A stretch of 64,000 nt of DNA from Neoceratodus forsteri (lineage: Eukaryota; Chordata; Ceratodontiformes; Ceratodontidae), in NCBI GenBank assembly GCA_016271365.2, contig CM057458.1, positions 204,820,501 to 204,884,500 of the forward strand, in the 5' to 3' direction. Below are positions 55,277 through 64,000 of the stretch, piece by piece. Under the pieces are notes generated by a model that was not told the origin of the DNA, made no database searches, and saw nothing but the letters and a program-made list of their open reading frames with translations. Numbering within the stretch: position 1 is the first letter of the stretch; every line of letters starts with the position of its first letter. Both the position numbers and the translations under genes were made by a program.

Positions 55277-57300
55277 ATGCAGGCATCCCTCTTCCATCAA
55301 GACCACCAGTTCAGGGAGCTTTTTACCTAAACTTTGGGCATTAGTACTCATTACCCTCCATTTCTTGATGGCCTTACCCAGTTTTGCCCCATCCCTGTTC
55401 TAACTGCCTTTGCCTTTTTCTCTATTTACCCCTGCCCTTCTTCCTATTGCCTTCTCTATCTTGGTGTTTTACCTCACTAACTACCCTGATTTCTGGGGGG
55501 TGGCTAGGTTCTCCCCCACTTCTTTTCTGTGTCTCCCCCCTTGGCTAGTTTAAATGCTTGCCAATGAAGCATTTAAACCTATCACCTAGGATCCTGGTTC
55601 CCCTCCTTCACAGAAGCAAACCATCGCACCAGTATAGGCCTGCATCCCTCCAGGTGGAACCCCAGTCCCCAGTGAAGCCAAAATCCTGAGCTCTGCAGCA
55701 ATTTTTCAACCATTGATTGAATCCCATGGTGTGGAGCACCCTAGCCTTACCCATGTCATAGACAGACAGCACCTCCAAGAAGATTACCCTGCATGCTACT
55801 TGTCTAAGGCACCTCCCCAACTCCACAAACTCCTCCTGCACTGCTCTGATCCCTTTCCCAGCCAGGTCATTTGTCCCTAGGTGGACAATGACATCCAGCT
55901 CCCTCCCCCGTGCAACTGCTCCAGCAATCCCAAGGATTTGCTCCCTATCCCTTCAAGCCATGGTACTGGGCAGGCATCTTACCTCCCTCTCCCCCCTTCC
56001 CAAGTTTGACCCTCCTAACAATGGAGTCCCCCACCAGGAGTTGTTTCCTTCCCCTGTGGGGTCCCATGCCACCCTTCAGTGGGTCTCCTTTGTGGAGGTT
56101 CCCAGCATCTTCCTTGGTCTCCACTGTGGGTGCCTCCATAGAGGAACCACACTCTGCCAGAACAGTGTATGAATTGTGGCGAGCTACATCTGGAGGGATT
56201 TGCCTCTGTTCCACTACCCTCACCCTCATTGAGCCAATTGTGGTCCAACTGCTCCTCTTTCTTGGCAACCTGTGAGGCAGTGGCAATGGCCCTGGTGGTC
56301 CCTGGGTGGGAGAGAAGGTCCCCCAAATCCTGGCCAACTCTGCCTGGAGATGAGCAACCTCTTCCCTCAGCCCAGAGAGGTGCATGCAGATGGGACAACA
56401 CCACATCCTCCAGAACATCTCTCAGAAGACTGTTGCTCCACAGCCACTGCACTGCGCCACTCCTATCATGTCTTAATTGTGGCCCCTCAGCTGTTGTTTT
56501 TTATGCTTACTCTTTCCTCTCTCTGTTTATTTATTATTTATTTTTATTTTGTTTCTTTCTACTTTCCTACTGCCTCCATGCCCTTAAAGCTCCTGCTCTT
56601 CCTGTTCTGGGACAGGAAATTCCTGTATTCCACAGTAGACTCCTTACTTGCACAGAGTCAGACCTCCAGCACCTGGGGGTGGGGGGAAGGTGGGGTTGAG
56701 AGCTACTCTTTTCCTTCTAGGATGGTGAGTCTTTTGTGCCTCTGTTATCACTTGCTTCCTGCTCCCAAACAGGAAGTTCCTGTTGTCAGTCAAATCCTGT
56801 GCCTATAAAAGTAGAACTGGTTAAGGGTGGAGGGGAAGGCAATATAGTCTCAGTAGAGTAGTAAAGTTCTAACAGCATCTCCTTCTTCTTGCTGTTCTCC
56901 ACCAAATGTTCTTTAGGGCTGTTTTAAATATGAACACCTGGCTTCCTGCTACCTAATCCACTACCCCTAATTCACAGTTCCCTTCTTCACCTTGCTAACT
57001 GCACAGATAACAGTTCCCTTCACCGAATTCAGACAAACACATTAACTCTTGCTTGCTTGTTTGTTTTTACCCTAAATTGAAGGTCCCAGTAGTAGAGTTC
57101 TAGTTCTTAAGTCCCAGTAGAGTAGAAAAGTTCTAACAGCACATCCTTTCTCTTTCTGTTCTCTGCCAAATGTAGAGATGAATCTTTGAGTTTTCATGTA
57201 TAAAATCTTTCTTACTTCTGGTACACTAGAGCATTTTATTTCTTTGTATTTTTCTAAATTTATTTTAAGTTTTTCAGGCATTGTAGTAAGAGACAGTTGA
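55277..57300 (-). mobile_element. CR1 LINE, 5' portion (start of ORF2, ORF1, 5' region)
   Basis: This continues the CR1 from the left of the MULE: the ORF2 start (MSTNAQSLGKKLPELVVLME, 55277-55360), then ORF1 at 55600-56470. Upstream is non-coding DNA with a duplicated 70-base unit (56838-56910 and 57102-57172, sharing AGTAGAGTAG and AAAGTTCTAACAGCA). It also has two near-palindromes, ACAGGAAATTCCTGT (56609) and ACAGGAAGTTCCTGT (56770). Repeats at the 5' end suggest a promoter-containing 5' UTR and a nearly full-length insertion. The outer edge near 57300 is uncertain. Confidence 0.7.
55600..56470 (-). pseudogene. CR1 ORF1 with zinc head and SGNH esterase-like domain (broken)
   Basis: The N-terminal part in 56300-56470 has an FWRMWCCPIC cluster after a CxxC-like start, then a helical EEVAHLQAELARIWGTF stretch. 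The middle piece (55945-56418) ends with GRKQLLVGDSIVRRVKLGKG, the GDS block of the SGNH-hydrolase fold found in CR1 ORF1. In 55608-55841 the piece contains GRCLRQVACRVIFLEVLSVY and NQWLKNCCRAQDFGFTGDWG, with the downstream YWCDGLLL block where CR1 esterases have DxxH (here the His is not seen). The function in CR1 is thought to involve RNA binding and possibly lipid or ester hydrolysis. Frame changes separate the pieces, and part between about 55850 and 55940 is degraded. Confidence 0.75.
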
Positions 57301-57479
57301 TAGTAGATGCACTTATACAGTCCACCACTTAGTTACCATAGTACATTACACAATTTATTAGTTCTTGAACACTGATTAACAGCCACCCCTTATGGAACAT
57401 GTTATGCAAATATTACAATCTGTTTACCTAGAATGCTATCCTAGTTAATGGCCTGCCCTCTACCCTACCCCCAAGCCAT

Positions 57480-57790
57480 ATCTGTGTTCTCCAGTCGGTC
57501 AGTGCCAGAGTGTGACCAATTCTGGCCCCATTAGGACTTGTTGCCACATTAGATCAAATTGTTCATGGTCCCCCCATTCATATAGCTGTATCTTTTCTAA
57601 CTTTGTACATTCCATCATGTTATCTATCCAGTGGGTGACTGTGGGTGGATCAACACTGACTGCCCCAGGACTGTGCCAGGATTTTCCTTGCTGTTATGAA
57701 AGCTACACTGTGCTAAGAGATCCTTTTGGGCTTGGCTCCAAGGAGAAGCCCCAGTGGGGATTTGAGTAGGCAAGTCACCTGGACCCTTTC
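57480..57790 (-). pseudogene. possible L1/Tx1-type ORF2 C-terminal fragment
   Basis: The minus strand reads WIDNMMECTKLEKIQLYEWG and then a WQQVLMGPELVTLW-like end. A C-terminal helix of this wording (MxxxKLEKIxxxxxG...F...W) is typical after the Cys-rich region of L1-superfamily ORF2. No catalytic domain is nearby, so the call is tentative. Confidence 0.35.
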
Positions 57791-57925
57791 CATAGTGATG
57801 GGCACCCCTACCTGAAAACCATAATTTTGTAAAAGTACATACAGTATGATATCACATAACTAGAACCAGGTTCAGTCTCTCGTATTTTTTAAAGGGTCTT
57901 TTCTAGGTGGTGGTCTAAATAGAGA

Positions 57926-58330
57926 CTACAGTGTAACAGACTTCTCCGGAGAGAAGGCAAGGAATAAAACCCTCTCCACCTCAGACTTTAAATCAACATT
58001 TGTGATATTACCAGGGAGGCCAATTAGTCTTAAATTTCTCAAAAGTAAAATGCTCTCTATTTTCTCAAGTTTAGGCATTGTATTCAGCTGTTCATGTACA
58101 AAAACATTCACTGCTCCCTCCACAGTTAAGATTTGAGTCATGAGCTTATCAGCATTTTTTTCAATGGATTCCACTCACTCCTCCATCATTCTGAACTTTG
58201 TTTCAGTCATTTGGCATCGGGATGAAATTTCATTGACAGCACTCTGCACATTCTGCAGTGAGGCTTTGGTATAATTTGGAAACTTGATGAATATAGCTTG
58301 GATAGAAACCAGCATCAGCATCATTTTGTT
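57926..58330 (-). pseudogene. L1-type ORF1 fragment (coiled coil and start of RRM)
   Basis: The 57926-58174 frame contains KLEKIESILLLRNLRLIGLP followed by GNITNVDLKSEVERVLFLAF. That is the coiled-coil-to-RRM junction of L1 ORF1p (usual ENxSRRNNLRLIGLPE, then FLxxxL). Upstream DNA to 58330 (other frame) continues with a Gln/Glu/Asn-rich helix. It lies just 5' of the ORF2-like fragment at 57480-57790 in the same orientation, so both may come from one internally deleted element. Confidence 0.6.
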
Positions 58331-60290
58331 TGCAATTTGCACCTAATAACTCTTCCTGAAACAACTAGTAGTCAGTTAAGAACAATACAATGTATGTATA
58401 TGCTTACCCTAGTGAATTCTTAAATCTTTTGTAGATCCAAAAGCAAATGATTTGATACCTTTTGATGGACCAACATAGACGTAACAACAAGAACAAAGTG
58501 CTCTAGCTTTTGGACCAACCAGTCCTTCTTCAGAAGCTCATGGCAGTTGTTTAGAAAATACAATACTTATAACAGCTAGATAATACAGAAAAAAACAGAA
58601 AAAAATCCCCATTGGTTTAAAATACTCATTTAAAAAAAAAAAAACAGAAGATGATGTCAGAGAAGTTTAACAGTACAATACTGCCTTCAGTCAGAAAGAA
58701 CCTTGGGTTCAGATGTGCTTGGTGAAACACACATACAAAGAATCCTACTGCATATAAATTTAATTGATATAAGATAACACTGCTGAAGCAGATAACTCCT
58801 AAATCAAGCTATGAGTGTCACAGTTAGTATAAGGATGTGATTACTGAAAGGCAACCCCCACCCAGCTTAAAGACAAACTAGGATAGTTATAGGGCTCATG
58901 AAATTACAATGTTAGCATTAAAGACAAGAATTACCAGTAAAGTTGTCTTAAAAACATCAGTGCACACTGTGTGATGTGTAAAACCTAGCTGGACATGTCA
59001 CCCAGCTGTATTCTCAAGCTAAATAAAAGGCCCAAGAAATTTCAAAAACCTCAGGACTATATAAATGATAATTTAAATATAAATTGATAATATTAGTGTC
59101 AAACAAAAAACTCTAGTCGAGGAATCTCAAGGAATTCAGACCATGTAGCCTGATATGTACTGATGTCAATATATACTAAGAATGTAGCAACTTGATGTAC
59201 CACAAGTGTCTAAGGAATCTGAAAAAGAGATAAAAATGTAATTTCTCTCCTCCTCTTCATACAAACAATACAACCTAACCCACCCCACATCACAATAATG
59301 TGGGTGGGGGAGATACATAGCTAAAAGGAGATGTTGTCTCTCTCCCTCCCCCATCCTTTTTTCTCTCTCTCTCCCACAGACACACACACTCCCTCTCCTA
59401 GTGAACCTATATTAACTTCAGTCACTGCAATTGTTTCCCAAAGGAATACAACTTGTCATGAAATCCTGAGTAAAAGGTCTTATGTCTCATAATATCTACA
59501 GAGTAAAAAAGTAACACTATTTAACCGTACTACTATCTGCAAAGTAACATTTCCAAGGATACTAGATAGAACTACCATGAAATAAACCTGCCACCCTCCC
59601 CAGGATAAGGTAACTAGAAGTAAATATAAAGTATATGTGTAAGACCAGAGGTCTAACATACCTACATATCCACAAATTACTACAATATTAGCCTAATGTA
59701 AAAAGATCTGTGCAGGACCCCCAAGCAAATGAGATCACACACCGCAATATGTACAGAGTTACAAAAATTATATATAACAGTATAAGATAACACTCCTGTA
59801 TGTACACTAGCAGGCTGGGTAATCTGAATATGGTGCAATGGAATCAATCCCCAGCAAAGATAAAAAGTAAGGAGAAATTAATATTCATTATGTGTGTGAA
59901 ATAAAAATAGTAACACATTATAACTCCATATCACTAAATAGAGACTTACCTCAATGTGACAGCAAGCCCCACATCTGTTATATCACATACCTCACAACAC
60001 ATACCCACACACATACATACACACACACGCATCCACATCCCACACATGCTGAAGTCCTATAACATGCAGGGACACTGGTTTACCGGGACTGAGAAAGGGC
60101 AAATTCCATTTTGCACACTGTAAAAAATGGTACTGTCACCGGTGTCTGCTAAGCCATAATCCGGTTTTACAGGTGTTTGGTTTTATGTACTTTATTTAAC
60201 AATTTTTAACTCTGCTAACATGCATTTTAGCAGTTTGACCTCCACTATTGCGCATTCTTCCATCCTTGTACCAATTTAAAGTTGTTTTAG
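58331..60290. other. A/T-rich intergenic DNA
   Basis: No gene seen. At 58455-58550 the minus strand reads GAGCTTCTGAAGAAGGACTG and AAAGGTATCAAATCATTTGC. This is the style of a dispersed-repeat 3' end (CTGAAGAAGG...AAAGGTATC) that I cannot assign to a family. A (CA)-rich stretch lies at 59990-60050, and CT-rich DNA at 59340-59400. Confidence 0.4.
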
Positions 60291-60299
60291 GTACAAAAT

Positions 60300-60735
60300 A
60301 TGATGGCAGCAACAGCACTACAGCCCCCATCCCTGAGGTGTGATGGAAGCAGCAGTAAGGTCCCCATCCCTCTGGTGCGATGGCAGCACCAACAACACTA
60401 CAGACCCATCCCTCTGGTGTGATGGCAGTAGCAACAACACTGTGTCCCCCCTCCCTCAGGTGTGATGGAAGCAGCAGCACTGTGGTCCCTATCCATTAGG
60501 TGTGATGGCAGCAGTACCACATTCCGCATTCCTCAGGTGTGATGGCAGTATCAGCACTATGGCCCCCATCCCTCAGGTGGGACAGCAGCAGTACAACATT
60601 CCCCATCCACCAGTGGTTATGGCAGAAGCACTATGGCCCCCCCCGCCTCTCAGGTGTGATGGCAGTAGCAACAATGCAGTCCACATCCTTCAGGGGTGAT
60701 AGCAGTAGTGACAGCACTATGATCCCCTTTCTTCA
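60300..60735. repeat. minisatellite, about 40-bp unit, about 10 copies
   Basis: The word AGGTGTGATGGCAGCAGC, with variants, recurs every 38-43 bases (near 60337, 60377, 60415, 60459, 60498, 60537, 60577, 60614, 60653 and 60696). It is separated by CACTATGGCCCCCATCCCTC-like DNA. Open frames through it (for example minus-strand 60196-60480) are a consequence of the repeat and do not indicate a protein. Confidence 0.8.
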
Positions 60736-60739
60736 ACAC

Positions 60740-61800
60740 CCACACCCCACATGCACAAGGTACAAATTACTTAGTCTCTTTGCTTGTTAGAACTCAGATG
60801 TGAATTAATCTGAACCACCACCACTACTAAGGTGGACCACATTTGTTTTTTCCTATCGTTTAACTGCCTGAATTGGATTTCTGCCAGTGACACCACTGAC
60901 CAGGGTTTGGGAATAGGTTTGGGTGCTGGAAGACCGGCCGGGGGTGGGGTGAAGGCTTGAGTGTCCAACAACCACTTGCCTTCTCCTTGGAGGGAGGGTA
61001 TATTCACAGCTCAGCATTTGCTGGCCCCAGGTGGAGGCTGGAGGCTGGAGGCATGGCAACACATTGGCCCTCATTACAGAAGAGAGCGTGATGGATGTCG
61101 GCTTGTGTCTTGACATCATGTGGCCTGTCATGCTCCCACAAAAATGGAAAAACACCTGCTGGCTACTTACAGGATGGCTTCTGGTCCCTCCATAAGCATG
61201 ACATCCCAGACACATGTGTCTGTTCTGACCTCTGCCATGCCTGGGATATACAGGAAGCTCTTTAGGGTGATTGTCTTCCCTTGTTAGCCTCCCACAGGGA
61301 TAGGGGCCCACCGATGAAGGGTTAATTTGGGTTACCTGGTAGCATGGCCATAAGGGGCAGTAGATGGTGGGGGGGACTTGGCAGGCCTGAAGGAGTGGAT
61401 GGCCGGGGGTAGGAGGAATAAAAAAAAAACTGCCTGAATTTCCTTCTTTGAAATAGTGTCTTCACCTAAAAAAAAAATTCACAAGTGATTAGTGGAGGAC
61501 CTTCTAATGCATCTCGCAAACATGTGGATGCCTTTTTTTCCCTTGGTCTCCATGAAAAGGGTGTCTCTCAGTTTTCATGTCTGAGCTCAGTTGTGAATTG
61601 AGCACCACTCTACCCACTAGCATCATACAGCCCCTGGGGTCTTACCTTCCATGTGTCACTGAATGTGCTTTCAAATCCACTGGCCAAGCATAAGTACACT
61701 TAAACACATAACATTTGCGTTTTATTAAGGCAGTCTGTCAGAAAACTTTTTGTTGTCACAGAGACTGACACAACAGGTGGGAAAGAAGGTGAAAATGATG
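60740..61800. other. no recognisable gene
   Basis: A 152-codon minus-strand frame (60853-61311) and others overlap. None has a recognisable motif. Confidence 0.3.
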
Positions 61801-61802
61801 AA

Positions 61803-61850
61803 ATGGGCAGACTAGGTGGTCCGTCAAAGTCTATGTTTCTATCCCATTCA
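61803..61850 (+). repeat. very short CR1 3' tail
   Basis: GGGCAGACTAGGTGGTCCGT and CTATGTTTCTAT match the last 50 bases of the CR1 3' UTR seen at 30.65-30.71 kb. No coding part is attached, so this is an extreme 5' truncation or a remnant. Confidence 0.6.
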
Positions 61851-62192
61851 CCTAAATAAGTAGTAAGGCAGCTTGTGCCTTGTGAACATACTTTCATTCA
61901 GACTCACTTTCAATCAAACAACTGAGGATTTTGGATGGCCCTGCTGATTATAAACTTGAATAAACTAGTTGGTAACAGTGATCCTGCGCTTAGCAATCTA
62001 TATCCTAGATGTTCATATGCAAAAAATACAATAAAAACCTGACTAAAGTCTAAAAACAAGCTTATAAAACACAAAATGTATCTGAACATTTATATTTACC
62101 TATACAACATCATTGCAGCCAGAGTACAACTCAGATAAATTACATGGTACCCTGACTACTGTATGATGTAATAAACATACAGTATATTGGTA

Positions 62193-62403
62193 TTTTTTAT
62201 ATATATTTTTTTGTAAACTGGGTAAACCCACCAGGCAAAACTGCCTGTTTTCAGAGGTGACCCAGGAGCACTGTGAAGGTTAAGTGCCTTGCTCAGAGTC
62301 ACACAGTATGCAAGTGGAGGTTGTGGGAATCAAACCCAAGTCTTCTAAATGTACTCAGTTTGATCAGTGTTTGTTACTCTAACCACTAGGCTATACTATC
62401 AGC
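62193..62403 (-). repeat. tRNA-derived SINE
   Basis: On the minus strand it starts with a tRNA-like head: A box TAGCCTAGTGG (62383-62393) and B box GGTTTGATTCC (62326-62336). A TGTGTGACTCTGAGCAAGG block follows, resembling the MIR/CORE-type centre. The tail contains CTGAAAACAGGCAGTTTTGC and an A/T-rich end, shared with the pieces at 4531 and 34399. The internal pol III promoter boxes are close to consensus. Confidence 0.7.
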
Positions 62404-63320
62404 CATAACACCCATATATAATATTTTAATATATGATTTCAATAATAGTGCACAGTACCTACAGTGCAAATTATGAACATTGAACACTTTGCAACATTTT
62501 ACTAAAACTGAATTATTTCCCTCTCCATCTGCTTATGTTTTCTTACATCAAAGTGGGTGTATAGTTGACAGAGCACTGTAAATAGCCTGAGGTAGTACTA
62601 CTGCTTGCAATGCCAGGGACTCGGGATCAGAAGTGAATTCGGGTTGCTAGAGGCCTGGCCAGGGGAGTAGGATTGAGCAGCTGGGGGCCACTCTCCTCCA
62701 CTGGGAACTGTGGCTTGCAGGTCCTGATGCTTTACTGCCACCTGGGTGGCCACAGGTGGTGGAGCAATGAGGCTGCAGAGCATTTGGGAAGAGATGAAGC
62801 TAGCCAGGATCTGGAGTAGCGGTATGTCTCTATGTGCCCTTCTTCCTTGGATACCCTTGAGTGTTGGTGCCCTCAGGGACAGAGACCAGAAAACCAGTAA
62901 CAATCACCCCACATCAGCTGCTGCTAGAAGGGACCCAGCTGCCCCAGACTTCATAACCAGTTTCCATGAGGGACCCACTGGGCTGCCTGACACATTAAAG
63001 GACTGTGGAGGGTGACCTGGGGTCCCTCCCTCCACCTGGGGGTACAACCTAGGCAGGATGGGTGCAGGCTCACAGGGAGCTCCTGAGCATTACCTGGGGT
63101 GAAGCTAAGGGATTGCCAGCCTAGGGATCTCTGAAAAGTGGAGACTGATGCTGTGAGAAGGGGGCAGAGAAAGAGAAAATAAAAACATTTAAAAATATGG
63201 TGAAATATTAGGGATTCTGTGCAGTGAAATGCAATTTCCGTGAGGCACCGGTACAAGAATTCAAAATCCGCAAACCAAGCAGGATTCCGTGATTTTTACC
63301 AGTGTTACCGGTAAAAATTG
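62404..63320. other. no recognisable gene
   Basis: Frames of 89-101 codons on both strands overlap and lack motifs. Nothing else is seen. Confidence 0.3.
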
Positions 63321-63329
63321 AAAACCATT

Positions 63330-64000
63330 GTCCATGATAATATGTCAGTTTGAAGAAGAAAAGGTCTGTGGATGTTAGTTTCTGTACTGTCCCATAAAGC
63401 CAAGATCCACGTTCATCCCATCTGCTACCATATTGAGATGTAAAATAAGTTTAATCTCAAAAGCTCGTCTCTGTTGTGTGTTTTTGAGATTTCCTTTTAA
63501 GACCATTACTGACATATCTGAGACTGAGTGGTCAGGCTGGGAGAAGTGATGCCCCGCTGGTTTTTCAGTCTTCCTTGCTGTAATAGTATGTCTGTGTGAG
63601 TTCATCCTAGTGCGGAGCTGTTGGCGTGTCTCTCCTACATAACCTGTTTGTGGAAATCTCTTGCACTGAATGAAATAAACAACATGTTGTGACATGCAGG
63701 TATAACTTCCATGCACCTGGAATTGTCTGTTTTGTGATGTAACCACACAGTCTGAGGTAGAAATGAGCCCACAAGTCTTACAGGGGCATTGATTGCAGGG
63801 TCGTGTGACATGGTATTCTGTTCCGGTGAAAGTTTGCTCCTAATAATTAGGCTGGATAAATTTGGTGGTTGTTTAAAAGATAGTAGTGAGAGGTCCTTAA
63901 AAATACAATTAAGGGTGTCATCCTCACTAAATATTGGGTGGAGATCTTTAATAATCTTACGCAGACGTTTAAGGTCTGGATGATATGTGACTACCAAGGG
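63330..64000 (-). mobile_element. Penelope-like retroelement, 3' part, runs off the window
   Basis: Only the linker, the GIY-YIG endonuclease and a short 3' UTR are inside the window. The reverse transcriptase should lie beyond 64000. The element is read on the minus strand. Confidence 0.8.
63375..64000 (-). pseudogene. Penelope-like protein: linker plus GIY-YIG endonuclease
   Basis: The right-hand piece (63635-63997) has VVTYHPDLKRLRKIIKDLHP and QPPNLSSLIIRSKL, the connector conserved between RT and endonuclease in Penelope/Neptune elements. After a frame change near 63740, the left piece reads CMSQHVVYFIQCKRFPQTGY, VGETRQQLRTRMNSHR and AGHHFSQPDHSVSDM, ending at 63375. VVYFIQC...GYVGET...R...H is the GIY-YIG nuclease core. 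The catalytic Tyr, Arg and His positions are present; the final Glu may be the one in RRAFEIKLI. This nuclease cuts DNA for insertion in place of the AP endonuclease of LINEs. One frame change is visible, otherwise the domain is well preserved. Confidence 0.85.

Noticed and set aside
56169..56808. Plus-strand frames of 176-178 codons
   Set aside because: They are antisense to CR1 ORF1 and its 5' region and carry no motif.
60196..60790. Small proteins over the minisatellite
   Set aside because: The open frames follow from a repeat unit that lacks stops.
62320..62400. Possible tRNA gene
   Set aside because: A and B boxes are present but the sequence continues into a SINE body and tail and does not fold into a complete cloverleaf by eye.

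Overview
The window looks like non-coding, transposon-dense DNA from a large vertebrate genome. I found no host protein-coding gene, rRNA, tRNA gene or CRISPR array. Almost every readable coding stretch belongs to a mobile element and is broken by stops and frameshifts. The mix is CR1, L2, L1 and Tx1-clade LINEs, a Penelope-like element, SINEs with a Deu-like central domain, FLYWCH/MULE DNA transposons and an epsilon/gamma-like endogenous retrovirus. This suits an amphibian (possibly a caecilian), a lungfish or a similarly repeat-rich lineage. That assignment is inference from repeat content only.

Layout. 1-3.1 kb: GC-rich DNA with a broken Myb/SANT-like exon of PIF/Harbinger type. 3.1-11.6 kb: a decayed Tx1/L1-like fragment, then a SINE split by two Tx1-type LINE insertions at what looks like the same SINE position. 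The larger insertion is a nearly full-length two-ORF element. 11.6-15.6 kb: two CR1 fragments, a tandem repeat and a hairpin duplication. 15.6-25.5 kb: a complete but inactivated endogenous retrovirus on the minus strand (LTR, PBS, gag, pro, pol, env-like, PPT, LTR). 25.7-28.3 kb: a tandem repeat, an internally deleted CR1 and a (TG)n tract.

29-31.2 kb: a minus-strand FLYWCH/MULE transposase split by a CR1 3' end. 32.6-40 kb: a long minus-strand L1 carrying a nested SINE-tail insertion and a nested LINE 3' end, each with a plausible target duplication. 40.5-44.7 kb: two L2-clade LINEs, tail to tail, one hit by a CR1 end. 45-49.7 kb: tandem repeats, a hAT-type MITE with an 8-bp target duplication, two related foldback elements and another LINE 3' end. 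50.1-57.3 kb: a near full-length CR1 (minus) whose endonuclease region is split by a MULE (52815-55268) with recognisable terminal inverted repeats and an 8-bp target duplication. 57.5-64 kb: L1-like fragments, a minisatellite, a tRNA-derived SINE and the GIY-YIG end of a Penelope-like element running off the window.

The biology is therefore layered insertion history, not an operon or pathway. The most interesting points are the apparent site-specific use of a Deu-type SINE by Tx1-clade LINEs, the MULE caught inside CR1, the unusual env and gag features of the retrovirus, and the foldback repeat family. All boundaries were read by eye and most are good to about 10-50 bases.
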